A stretch of DNA of 64,000 bases from DYGX01 sp035325905. GTDB taxonomy: Bacteria > Chloroflexota > Anaerolineae > Aggregatilineales > Aggregatilineaceae. Position 1 is the first letter of the stretch, and each line of letters begins with the position of its first letter. The stretch is from assembly GCA_035325905.1 (NCBI GenBank), contig DAOKYY010000007.1, positions 1-64,000 of the forward strand, given 5' to 3'. Shown here in pieces: positions 25,831 through 34,328 of this stretch. The notes beneath the pieces were generated by a model. That model was not told where the DNA came from, did not search any database, and was given only the letters and a program-made list of their open reading frames with translations. Both the position numbers and the translations under genes were made by a program.

Positions 25831-27210
25831 ATGTCTCGTAGACTCGCTGTTTTGCTTGCCTTGATCGCCGTGCTGTCGGCGATGGTTCTCCCGCTTTCGC
25901 CCGCGCTGGCGCAGGGCGCCGAGCCGGTGGTGATCACCTGGTTCATTGGTCTGGGCGCCGGTGGACAGCCGGAGCAGCTTGAAGCCCAGAACGCCGTCGT
26001 CGAAGCCTTCAACGCCGCCCATGATGACATCGAGCTTCAGATCATCGTGGTCGACAATGAGGTCGCGATCGACACCCTCAGCACCTTGATCGCTTCCGGT
26101 GACGCCCCTGACATTATCGGCCCCGTCGGCGTCGAGGGGTCGAATGCGTACAAGGGCAGCTTCCTGGACCTCCAGCCGATCATCGACGAGCTGGGCTACG
26201 ACCTGAGCCGCTGGAATCCCAGTCTGGTCGAGTTCTACCGCGACCCGGAGGAGGGCCTGACCGGCCTGCCCTTCGCCACCTACTCGTCGTTCATCTACTT
26301 CAACCGTGACCTGTTCGACGCCGCCGGTGTGGATTACCCGCCCCAGGCGTTCGGCGAGCCGTATGCCGACGGTGACGAATGGAACGTCGACAAGCTGCGC
26401 GAGATCGCCATGCTGCTGACGCTGGACGCCAACGGCAACAACGCCACCAGCGCCGATTTTGACGCCGCCAACATCGTCCAGTTCGGCTTTGCGCCGCAGT
26501 GGTGGAACGATGACATCCGCGCCGCCGTGACCTCGCCCTTCGGCGCTGGCACGTTCTATGACTTCGAGACTGGAAAGGCGGTCATGCCGGACAACTGGCG
26601 CGAAGGCATCAAGTGGTACTACAACGGCTGGCACACCGACCACTTCATCCCGGACTACAACTACCAGCAGAGCGACATGCTGCTGAACGGCAACGTGTTC
26701 GACTCTGGCAAGGTCGCGATGGCCTACAGCCACCTGTGGTACACCTGCTGCTTGCTGGATGTTCCGAACTGGGATATCGCCGTCGTCCCGTCCTATAACG
26801 GCACCTACACCGCCAAGCTCCACGCGGACAGCTTCAAGATTTTGGAATACACCGAGCACCCGGTGGAAGCCTTCAAGGTCCTGGATTATCTGGTGGCCGG
26901 CGAAGCCATGCCTCAACTGCTTCAGGTCTATGGGGCCACTCCGGCGGACGAGGTTTTCCTCCAGCCGTTCCTGGACAATCTGGACACGACGTTCACCCAG
27001 GGCGTGAACTGGGACGTGGCGCTCCAGAGCCTCAGCTACCCCGATAACCCCAACCACCAGGCGTGGATCCCCAGCCCTAACGAGGCGCTCCAGGCGATCA
27101 AGAACTGGACCCTGAACATGGAATCGACGCCCGGCCTGGATGTGGACGCCGAGATTGACGCTCTTCTGGCTACCCTCCAGGGTATCTTCGACGCGGCGGC
27201 GGCTGAATAG
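25831..27210 (+). CDS. Extracellular sugar-binding protein of second CUT1 transporter
   Basis: A 459-aa family-1 solute-binding protein. The signal peptide is clear (MSRRLAVLLALIAVLSAMVL, cut near ALAQ) and there is no lipobox Cys. The mature protein shows VVITWFIGLGAGGQPEQLEA, ASGDAPDIIGPVGVEG and GLPFATYSSFIYFNRDLFDA, all typical of the family. It is rich in Trp/Tyr near the cleft (WWNDDIRA, KWYYNGWHTDH), fitting an oligosaccharide ligand. The ATG at 25831 has AGGAG 8 nt upstream. It is the first structural gene downstream of the LacI gene and is separated from the permease by a 99-bp gap containing a stem-loop. Confidence 0.93.
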   Translation: MSRRLAVLLALIAVLSAMVLPLSPALAQGAEPVVITWFIGLGAGGQPEQLEAQNAVVEAFNAAHDDIELQIIVVDNEVAIDTLSTLIASGDAPDIIGPVGVEGSNAYKGSFLDLQPIIDELGYDLSRWNPSLVEFYRDPEEGLTGLPFATYSSFIYFNRDLFDAAGVDYPPQAFGEPYADGDEWNVDKLREIAMLLTLDANGNNATSADFDAANIVQFGFAPQWWNDDIRAAVTSPFGAGTFYDFETGKAVMPDNWREGIKWYYNGWHTDHFIPDYNYQQSDMLLNGNVFDSGKVAMAYSHLWYTCCLLDVPNWDIAVVPSYNGTYTAKLHADSFKILEYTEHPVEAFKVLDYLVAGEAMPQLLQVYGATPADEVFLQPFLDNLDTTFTQGVNWDVALQSLSYPDNPNHQAWIPSPNEALQAIKNWTLNMESTPGLDVDAEIDALLATLQGIFDAAAAE

Positions 27211-27235
27211 CAGCCGTTTGCAACGGGTGTAACAT

Positions 27236-27266
27236 ACGGGGTGACGGTCAACGGCCGCCACCCCGT
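27236..27266 (+). repeat. Intercistronic stem-loop between binding protein and permease
   Basis: ACGGGGTG (27236-27243) and CACCCCGT (27259-27266) form a perfect 8-bp outer stem, with further pairing possible inside. No T-run follows. Position and form fit an mRNA processing or stabilising element that favours binding-protein expression (inference). Confidence 0.6.
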
Positions 27267-27309
27267 CCCCGAAAACTCAGGCGACCGGAGAGGTTTGAGG
27301 AGTATCCAC

Positions 27310-28272
27310 ATGTCTGTTGCAGATCAAGCGCGACACATCGCCGCGCCTTCCCGCCGCCTGTTCGGCAATCTGACCGTGCAACAGAGCCGCACCTTGTGGG
27401 GATGGGTGTTTCTATCCCCCTGGGTGATCGGATTTCTGGTTTTCTATTTCGCGCCGATGGTCGCGTCGCTCGTCTTCACGTTTACCGATTTGCAGCTGAC
27501 CAAGCCCGATGAAGTCTCTTTCGTGGGGCTGGCGAACTACCGCAGGCTGTTGACCGACCCCTACGTCGGAAAATCGCTGAAGGTTACGCTGTCCTTCATG
27601 CTTCTCGCGGTGCCGATCTCGATCATCGTCCCGCTCGCCCTGGCGACCCTGCTGAACTCCAAGAAGCTGTGGGGCCGGCGGCTGTTTCGCACTCTGTTCT
27701 ACATGCCGTATATGGTTCCGATTATCTCCATCACCTATATTTGGAACGGTTTTCTGAATGTCAACTCCGGCTGGCTGAACCGCTTTATCGAGAATGTGCT
27801 GGGGCTGGAAGGGCCGAACTGGCTGTACAGCCCGACCTGGATTTACCCGGCGCTGCTGATGATCGGGATTTGGGGCACGGGCAACGCTATGCTGACGCTA
27901 CTGGCGAGTATGCAGACCGTCCCCACCGAGTTGTATGAAGCCGCCAAAGTGGACGGCGCCAATCCGATTACCATTTTCCGGCATGTGACACTACCGCTCA
28001 TTACCCCGATGATTTTGTACAATTTGGTGCTGTCCCTGATTGGGCTGTTCCGATACTTCGACATTCCGTACATTATCTCGCGCGGAACCGGTGGGCCAAA
28101 CGATATCACGCTGTTCTACAACATCTACTTCTACCGCCAGGCGTTCACCTATGACCGCATGGGATACGGCGCAACGCTGGCGTGGCTGCTCTTTGTCATC
28201 GCGCTGATCGTCACCGGGTTGGTCTTTGCGAGCGCGCGCCGGTGGGTTTACTACGCTGGGGAGAGGGAATAA
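27310..28272 (+). CDS. Carbohydrate ABC transporter permease (MalF/UgpA-type)
   Basis: A 320-aa permease with six membrane helices. The first is LSPWVIGFLVFYFAPMVASL and the EAA loop reads LYEAAKVDGANPITIFRHVT. The ATG at 27310 follows GAGGAG with a 7-nt gap; an upstream in-frame ATG at 27241 falls inside the intercistronic hairpin and lacks a ribosome binding site. The MalG-type partner begins 5 bp after its stop. No ATPase gene is present in the operon. Confidence 0.93.
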   Translation: MSVADQARHIAAPSRRLFGNLTVQQSRTLWGWVFLSPWVIGFLVFYFAPMVASLVFTFTDLQLTKPDEVSFVGLANYRRLLTDPYVGKSLKVTLSFMLLAVPISIIVPLALATLLNSKKLWGRRLFRTLFYMPYMVPIISITYIWNGFLNVNSGWLNRFIENVLGLEGPNWLYSPTWIYPALLMIGIWGTGNAMLTLLASMQTVPTELYEAAKVDGANPITIFRHVTLPLITPMILYNLVLSLIGLFRYFDIPYIISRGTGGPNDITLFYNIYFYRQAFTYDRMGYGATLAWLLFVIALIVTGLVFASARRWVYYAGERE

Positions 28273-28277
28273 ACGGC

Positions 28278-29861
28278 ATGGCATCGGCGACCAAATCTCC
28301 CAACCGCAAACTGTGGGGCAGCAAAAAGATCGTCGCTCGCTACCGGAGCCTGGGGCTGGGCGCGCTGCTATTTATGTTCACCCTCCTGATTCTGATCGCC
28401 TATCTCTCGCCGTTCGGCTACATGGCGGTCACTAGCATCAAGACCAAGCTTCAGATCACCGATGAAGCTGTTCTGCCGAAATCCGCCGTCATGTACCAGC
28501 ATGAAGGCGAGCAGATCCCGGAATGGAGCGTGCTCACCGGGACGAAGTACCCGCTGTATCGCGTTACGGATGACAACAACATCATCCACGAATGGGCGCT
28601 GATCGCGACTTTCGAAGATCGAACCATCTTTCTGGACCCGGCGAAGGCGCGGGAAGGCGTGATTGAATGGACCGGCGAGCCTGAGACGTTTGCGCCCGCC
28701 ACCGAGCCTGAAACCTTCTCCTATCTCGGCACGGCGTACAAAGCGGACGGCGTGGTGCGCGGGACGCCGTACCCTGTTTACGAAGTCCCCATCGATGGCG
28801 CTGTGCGGCGCCTGGCGTTGTTCAAGTCGGAAGGCGACACGCACACCTTTCTCGATCCCGCCGCGCCCGAAGCGGGCATTGTGGAGTGGCAGGGCGACCT
28901 GAGCAGCGCGACCGCTCTGGAAAAGGGCCTGACCTACACGCATCGCGGCAAGAAAATCCCGGAGGTCGTTCTGCAACCCGGCGTGTCCTATCCGCTCTAT
29001 GAAGTGCCAGCGCCCGACGGCGGCACGCGGCGTTGGGCGATGGTTCAGGAAGGCGTGCCCGGCCAGACGGAGACCTACTTCATCGACCCCGAAAACCTCG
29101 ACGCGGGCATTCTCGCCTGGTCGGAGCAGCCATTCGCGGATCAGCAGCGCCCCACCGCCAACCCGGTGCGGCAGTTCGACCCTCAGTGGGGCAACTTCAG
29201 GACGGCCTGGATCGAGGCCAAATTCTCGCGGTTGGTGTTCAACACCCTGATGATCGCCATTTTCGGCATGATCGGCACGGTAATCTCGTGTACGCTCGTG
29301 GCCTACGCGTTCACACGCTTTCCGATCCCCTTCAAGGGCGCGCTGTTCATGATCCTGCTCTCGACCATCATTCTGCCGAAGCAGGTTACGCTGGTGCCTA
29401 CCTATTTCGTATTCTCGCAGGTGCTGGGCTGGACGGGCACCTGGCTGCCGCTGATCGTGCCGCACTTCTTCGCGAACGCGTACAATGTGCTGCTGCTGCG
29501 CCAATACTTCAGCACGCTGCCGATCGAGCTGGACGAAGCGGCCATGATCGACGGCGCGGGGCCGTTCCGCATCCTGATCTCGGTGATCATCCCGCAGGCG
29601 TGGCCGGCCATCGTGGCCGTCAGCCTGTTCCACTTTGTCTTCGCCTGGAACGACTACTTCGAGCCGCTGATCTACACGCTCAGCAAGCCGGAGATCGCGC
29701 CGCTGTCGGTCGGCATCCAGATCTTCAACTTCGTGTACGACCAGCAGCCGCACCTGATCCAGGCGACCGCGCTGATGGGCCTCGTGATCCCGGTCGTGCT
29801 GTTCTTCCTGGCGCAGCGTGTGTTCATGCGCGGCGTGATCATGACCGGGGTGGACAAGTAA
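28278..29861 (+). CDS. MalG-type ABC permease with a large triple-repeat extracytoplasmic insert
   Basis: A 527-aa permease, against about 280-300 aa for ordinary MalG proteins. Helix 1 is near residues 30-55. Helices 2-6 and the EAA loop LDEAAMIDGAGPFRILISVI lie after residue ~320 and look normal. Between them is a ~250-residue insert with three tandem repeats of about 60 residues (starting near 72, 149 and 218). Each repeat has the pattern Y-x-x-x-G, then G-x-x-YP-[LV]-Y-[RE]-V, then T-x-[FY]-[LI]-DP, ending G-[VI]-[ILV]-x-W. The insert falls in the loop expected to face outside. The MalG-type gene at 17519-18421 lacks it. The repeats might bind polysaccharide or the binding protein (speculative). 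The ATG at 28278 is 5 bp after the previous stop. Confidence 0.9.
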   Translation: MASATKSPNRKLWGSKKIVARYRSLGLGALLFMFTLLILIAYLSPFGYMAVTSIKTKLQITDEAVLPKSAVMYQHEGEQIPEWSVLTGTKYPLYRVTDDNNIIHEWALIATFEDRTIFLDPAKAREGVIEWTGEPETFAPATEPETFSYLGTAYKADGVVRGTPYPVYEVPIDGAVRRLALFKSEGDTHTFLDPAAPEAGIVEWQGDLSSATALEKGLTYTHRGKKIPEVVLQPGVSYPLYEVPAPDGGTRRWAMVQEGVPGQTETYFIDPENLDAGILAWSEQPFADQQRPTANPVRQFDPQWGNFRTAWIEAKFSRLVFNTLMIAIFGMIGTVISCTLVAYAFTRFPIPFKGALFMILLSTIILPKQVTLVPTYFVFSQVLGWTGTWLPLIVPHFFANAYNVLLLRQYFSTLPIELDEAAMIDGAGPFRILISVIIPQAWPAIVAVSLFHFVFAWNDYFEPLIYTLSKPEIAPLSVGIQIFNFVYDQQPHLIQATALMGLVIPVVLFFLAQRVFMRGVIMTGVDK

Positions 29862-29933
29862 GCTCGGTCGCTCGCAGCGCGACCGCCAGCTTGAGGCGCC
29901 TGGTCGCGGCTATAGGTAAGTCAGGAGGCGCGT

Positions 29934-31010
29934 ATGCCATCCTATCGTGACTTGCAGGCGGAGACGGTCGAAGGACGGCGCGTTCTGGAGCGCCTGCTCG
30001 TGCTGCGCGAGCAGCTTAGCCGGGACATCCCGGCGCGCACCTTTGAGCAGACGCTGCTGCTGGCGACGTGGAACATCCGCGAGTTCGACGCCCCGGCCTA
30101 CGGCGAGCGCCTCGAAGAAGCCTACTACTACATCGCTGAGATCATCGCCCGGTTCGACCTGGTGGCGATCCAGGAGGTGCGCCGCGACCTGAAGGCATTA
30201 GATCGCGTGTGTGACCTGCTGGGACCGAACTGGGCGCACATCGTGACCGACGTGACCGAGGGGCAGCGTGGCAACGACGAGCGCATGGCGTTTCTGTACG
30301 ACACGCGCAAAGTGCAGTTCGGCGGGCTGGCCGGGCAGCTTGTTCTGCCGCCGCTGGAGGTGAAAGGCCCGGATGGCAAGACCGCCTACGTGCCGGTGTC
30401 GCAGCTCGCGCGCACGCCGTTCTTCGGCGGGTTTGTCTCCGGCTGGACGCGCTTCATCCTGGCGACCGTGCATATCCTGTACGGCGCCGACGCCAGCAAC
30501 AACCCGGAGCGTCTGAACGAAATCCGCCAGATCGCGCACTACCTGCGCAACCGGACGCTCGACGAGAAGAACTGGGCGCGCAACCTGTTGCTGCTCGGTG
30601 ACTTTAACATCTGCGCGCCCGAAGACCAGACCATGCGCGCGCTCAAAGAGGAGGGGTTTTACATCCCGCCGGAGCTTGAAAAGCTGCCTTCGAACGCGCC
30701 GCGCACCAAGCACTACGATCAGATCGCCTTCCGCGTGCGGCAAGGCAGCCTGGACAAGACCGGCCGGGCGGGCGTGTTCAATTACTACGAGAGCGTTTTT
30801 CGCCTCGACGACGAGCAGCTTTACGTCCCGTACATGGGCGACGCCTATCACTTTTCCAACGGCAATCAGCCGCGCAAGGACAAAACGGCCTATTACCGGG
30901 ACTACTGGCGCACGCACCAGATGTCCGACCATCTGCCGATGTGGGTCGAGCTTCAGATCGACTATTCCGACCAGTACCTGCGCGATAAGCTGAGCGGCGC
31001 TCAGCCCTGA
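29934..31010 (+). CDS. Endonuclease/exonuclease/phosphatase-fold protein
   Basis: A 358-aa protein of the DNase I-like (EEP) superfamily, which hydrolyses phosphodiester bonds in nucleic acids, lipids or small molecules with Mg2+. Seen motifs: LLATWNIREFD near residue 42, AIQEVRRD with metal ligand Glu81, LLLLGDFNI with Asp223 and Asn225, and a C-terminal SDHLPMW with Asp332/His333. No signal peptide. AGGAGG lies 5 nt before the ATG. It follows the transporter by 72 bp and precedes two glycosidase genes, so it sits within a sugar operon where a nuclease is not expected. The true substrate is unknown. Confidence 0.88.
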   Translation: MPSYRDLQAETVEGRRVLERLLVLREQLSRDIPARTFEQTLLLATWNIREFDAPAYGERLEEAYYYIAEIIARFDLVAIQEVRRDLKALDRVCDLLGPNWAHIVTDVTEGQRGNDERMAFLYDTRKVQFGGLAGQLVLPPLEVKGPDGKTAYVPVSQLARTPFFGGFVSGWTRFILATVHILYGADASNNPERLNEIRQIAHYLRNRTLDEKNWARNLLLLGDFNICAPEDQTMRALKEEGFYIPPELEKLPSNAPRTKHYDQIAFRVRQGSLDKTGRAGVFNYYESVFRLDDEQLYVPYMGDAYHFSNGNQPRKDKTAYYRDYWRTHQMSDHLPMWVELQIDYSDQYLRDKLSGAQP

Positions 31011-31043
31011 TCGCGGCAATCGCGCCGCGCACCCGATTCGACG

Positions 31044-32231
31044 ATGCGCCCGTCCCTCTCGCTTTTTGAGGAAGCCAGGCAGGCGGCGCTGGAAGTGCTG
31101 CGCCACAACGCGCGCGGGCCGTATCACGGCCTGCCGCGCACCGCCGCCTGGGGCTATCCCGAAGCCTACACGCGCGACCTGATGATCTCGGCGCCGGGCT
31201 TGTTGATTAGCGGCGATCCGGACCTGCGCGACGCGCTGCGCCGCACGCTGGTCGCCCTGGCCCAAAACCAATCCCCGCATGGGCAGGTCCCCGGCCTGGC
31301 GCATAACCCCGCTGACCTCGGCTCGACCGACACCACCCCGCTGTTTCTGATCGGGCTGGCGTGGTACCGCGCGGCTGCCGGAGAGCCAGACTTCCTGCGC
31401 GACGCGGCGGAGCGGGCGCTGGTCTGGATGCGCTATCAAAGCCCGGACGATCGCGGCCTGGTGCAGCAGCAGCCGACGACCGACTGGCGCGACGAGCAGT
31501 GGGTGCTCGGCTACGGCCTGTACGTCAACACGCTGGTCTACATCTACTCGCGGCTGTACGGGCTGCACGACCAGGCGGACGCGCTGCGCTGGCGGATCAA
31601 CCGCCCGGTGATCACCAGCGGGGCAAAGCCGCCGCATGTCCTCGAAGGGCTGGCGGTCCCCGGCCAGCCGTACTACGCGCTGTGGTCGTTCAAGGTGCAT
31701 TCCAGCCTGCGCTTTGACCTGCTGGGCAACAGCCTCGCCATTCTGTCCGGCGTGGCGTCGCCTGGTCGCGCTCGCCGCCTGATCGCCTGGATCGAGGCGG
31801 AGTGCAGACGGTTGCGCGAGAGCGGGCAACTGTCCGGCGACCTGCCGCCTTGCCTGTTTCCGTACATCCGGCCGGGCGACCCGGACTGGCACCCGCGCTA
31901 CGAGCGATTCAACCAGCCGGGGGAATACCACAACGGCGGCATCTGGCCGTTTATCACCGCGCTCTACATCGCGGCGCTGGTCGCGGCGGGGCGCACCCGG
32001 CTGGCTGAGCGCAAGCTGCGCGCGCTGACCGAAGCCGTCCGCCTGACACGCGCGGCGGACGCGCCGTTTGGGTTCAACGAGTGGCTGCGCGCCCAGGACG
32101 GCCGCCCGATGGGGCAGGACTGGCAGCTCTGGTCGGCGGCGCTGTATCTCTACGCCGCGACCGCCGTTGAGGGGCGGCAAACGCCGTTCTTTGACGAGGT
32201 GCGGCGCGTGGGTGCGGGCGGCTCCACGTGA
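31044..32231 (+). CDS. GH100-like glycoside hydrolase (alkaline/neutral invertase type)
   Basis: A 395-aa six-hairpin (alpha/alpha)6 glycosidase. Motifs resemble the GH100 neutral/alkaline invertases: EAYTRDLMISAPGLL near residue 40, TTDWRDEQWVLGYGLYVNTL around 150 and EYHNGGIWPFITALYIAAL around 297. GH100 enzymes cut sucrose to glucose and fructose in the cytoplasm. No signal peptide is present here, so it would act on imported sugar, consistent with its place behind the ABC importer. The start is 33 bp after the previous stop without a strong ribosome binding site. Other six-hairpin families (amylo-alpha-1,6-glucosidase type) remain possible, so sucrose as substrate is only a suggestion. 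Confidence 0.75.
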   Translation: MRPSLSLFEEARQAALEVLRHNARGPYHGLPRTAAWGYPEAYTRDLMISAPGLLISGDPDLRDALRRTLVALAQNQSPHGQVPGLAHNPADLGSTDTTPLFLIGLAWYRAAAGEPDFLRDAAERALVWMRYQSPDDRGLVQQQPTTDWRDEQWVLGYGLYVNTLVYIYSRLYGLHDQADALRWRINRPVITSGAKPPHVLEGLAVPGQPYYALWSFKVHSSLRFDLLGNSLAILSGVASPGRARRLIAWIEAECRRLRESGQLSGDLPPCLFPYIRPGDPDWHPRYERFNQPGEYHNGGIWPFITALYIAALVAAGRTRLAERKLRALTEAVRLTRAADAPFGFNEWLRAQDGRPMGQDWQLWSAALYLYAATAVEGRQTPFFDEVRRVGAGGST

Positions 32232-32272
32232 ACGGATTGCATACGAAAAAGCTGATTTGAGGGAGCGGACTG

Positions 32273-34180
32273 ATGACCTTGCTTGCACGTATTTTTCTGG
32301 CGACTGTTCTGCTCGCGGCGTTCGCTGGTCCGCTGCACGCCCAGAGGGGTGAGCCGCTGGCGCCTGAGGGTGTGGCGGGCGAAACCGTCTACATCCCCTT
32401 TCCGGTGCCGATCGCGCTCGACGGCGACCTGACGGACTGGGCCGGAGTCCCGCTCCACACCGTGGACTGGGGTCCGAACCCGTCCAGCGTGCCAGAGGAG
32501 AACGGCTCGTTCACTTTCGGCCTGGCGTCGGATGGCGCGCAGCTTTACATCGCCATGACCATGCCCGACAAGACGATCATCGCCGGGCAGCACGGGCGGG
32601 ACTTCTGGAACGAGGACTCATTAGAGTTCTTTGTGAATCTCACCGGCGATTTCTGGGCGCGCGGCTACGCCGATGGCATCCACCAGGTCAACATCAATGC
32701 CGCCGATATCGGCAACGCGGACCCAGCGGCGATCACAGTGACCGGCGTGCGCGCCAGCGCGCTGCCGGTGCGCGCGTTCGTCTTCGCGACAGAAGACGGC
32801 TGGGGGTTCGAGGCGGCTGTCCCGCTCGGAGACTGGATCACCCCCGCGCACGGCGCGGAGATCGGCTTCCAGGCCCAGGCCAACGGCGCGTCTGTCCGCG
32901 ACCGCAACGTGCAGTTAAGCTGGTCGAAAGCCGATACTGCCAACGGCTCGTGGCAGAACCCCAGCCTGTTCGGGCGGGCGCTGTTCTTCGAGATTGGGCA
33001 GGCGGACATCCCGCAGCCCTCGCAGCCACCTGAAGTCGAGTCGCTGGTCGATTGGACGGCGATCGACTGGCACGCGCTGGTCGCCGCGACGTGGGAGGGT
33101 TACAAGGCCAGCTACATTTTCTGCGGCGAGAACTGCGGCGGCAACTTGGGGCTGGTGTTCGACCCGAACATAGGCTACCAGGCCGTTAGCGAGGGGGTCG
33201 GCTATGGGCTGCTGATGGCCGTAATGATGGACGACCAGGCCACCTTCGACACGATCTACGGCGCGGCCCACGCCATCCTGCTGGACGAGGCGACCGGGCT
33301 GTTCCACTGGCGCGCTGACAACCAGGGCCAGATCACCGGGCGCAGCTCCGCGACCGACGCCGAGCTGGATACCGCCGCCGCGCTGATCTTCGCGCAGGCG
33401 CGGGTCGATCAGGGTGAGTGGGTCCAGCACGCCGAACGTCCCTACAGTGAGCGCGCCCAGGCGCTGCTCGATTCGATCTACCGCTTCGAAGTGGTGGATG
33501 GCAAGTTCCTGACGCCGGGCGACGCCTGGGGCGGGGGCGGGCAGGCGATCATCAACCTCTCGTACTTCGCGCCCGCCTGGTTCCGCATCTTCGACGCGTT
33601 CGAGGGCGGCGGCCGCTGGTACCCGCTGATCCGCCAGGGCTACCGCTCGCTGTACGCCGTGCCGAACGGCAACCGCCTGGGGCTGGCGCCGGACTGGTCG
33701 ACCGCAACGGGCAAGCCGGCCTTCGACTTCTGCGACGCCGAGGGCCGCCCGCGTGACGCCTGCAAGTACGAGATGACGTATGATGCGATCCGCGTGCCGT
33801 GGCGGATCGGCCTCGACTGCCTGTGGTTCGAAGAAGCGCGCGCCTGCGAGTGGTCGCGCCGCAGCGCCGCCTTCCTGACGGGCATCACAGACCCGAACGC
33901 CTTCGCGGTCATGTACGACATGGACGGCAACCCGGTGGTCGGGTATCAGAACGAGCTGATGGCCGGGATGTGGATCGTCGCGGCGCTGGCCGCAGGCGAT
34001 ACGGACCTACAACTCAAACTGGGCGACCTGCTACACAGCTACTCCGCGAACGCGCTGGACGGGGGCTACTGGGGCGGCTCGTCGCAATACTACTTCAACC
34101 AGAGCCTGGCGTGGTTCGGCGCGTCGCTGCTATCCGGGGATTTCCGCAACCTGCACGCGCCAAGCCTGGGGGAAGAGTAG
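32273..34180 (+). CDS. Secreted CBM9-like plus GH8 glycoside hydrolase
   Basis: A 635-aa secreted enzyme. Residues 1-22 are a signal peptide (cut near LHAQ). Residues ~40-245 form a CBM9/DOMON-like carbohydrate-binding domain (IALDGDLTDWAGV, DSLEFFVN, GWGFEAAVPLG). Residues ~270-620 are a GH8 catalytic domain with VSEGVGYGLLMAV (Glu307, probable general acid), SATDAELDTAAALIF (Asp362/Asp366) and YDAIRVPWRIGLD. GH8 enzymes are inverting endo-glucanases, lichenases, chitosanases or xylanases. With the importer and the cytoplasmic glycosidase upstream, it would cut a polymer outside and feed oligosaccharides to the transporter. GGGAG lies 7 nt before the ATG. Substrate within GH8 not determined. 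Confidence 0.88.
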   Translation: MTLLARIFLATVLLAAFAGPLHAQRGEPLAPEGVAGETVYIPFPVPIALDGDLTDWAGVPLHTVDWGPNPSSVPEENGSFTFGLASDGAQLYIAMTMPDKTIIAGQHGRDFWNEDSLEFFVNLTGDFWARGYADGIHQVNINAADIGNADPAAITVTGVRASALPVRAFVFATEDGWGFEAAVPLGDWITPAHGAEIGFQAQANGASVRDRNVQLSWSKADTANGSWQNPSLFGRALFFEIGQADIPQPSQPPEVESLVDWTAIDWHALVAATWEGYKASYIFCGENCGGNLGLVFDPNIGYQAVSEGVGYGLLMAVMMDDQATFDTIYGAAHAILLDEATGLFHWRADNQGQITGRSSATDAELDTAAALIFAQARVDQGEWVQHAERPYSERAQALLDSIYRFEVVDGKFLTPGDAWGGGGQAIINLSYFAPAWFRIFDAFEGGGRWYPLIRQGYRSLYAVPNGNRLGLAPDWSTATGKPAFDFCDAEGRPRDACKYEMTYDAIRVPWRIGLDCLWFEEARACEWSRRSAAFLTGITDPNAFAVMYDMDGNPVVGYQNELMAGMWIVAALAAGDTDLQLKLGDLLHSYSANALDGGYWGGSSQYYFNQSLAWFGASLLSGDFRNLHAPSLGEE

Positions 34181-34255
34181 CGCCGGGATGGCTTCTGAGC
34201 GGTCCCGGCGTGGACAAGCCCTGTGACTCGTGCGCTCGCTAAATCGGTAAACAGA

Positions 34256-34280
34256 CAGGCCGCTCGCGCCGGGCGGCCTG
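34256..34280. terminator. Stem-loop between convergent genes
   Basis: CAGGCCGC (34256-34263) and GCGGCCTG (34273-34280) form a perfect 8-bp stem with a 9-nt loop in the 148-bp gap between the GH8 gene and the convergent META-domain gene. No long T-run on either side. Confidence 0.5.
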
Positions 34281-34328
34281 CTCTCCTCTGTGCGGTTGCT
34301 CATGGAGCGCACCGGGCTGATCGCGCGG

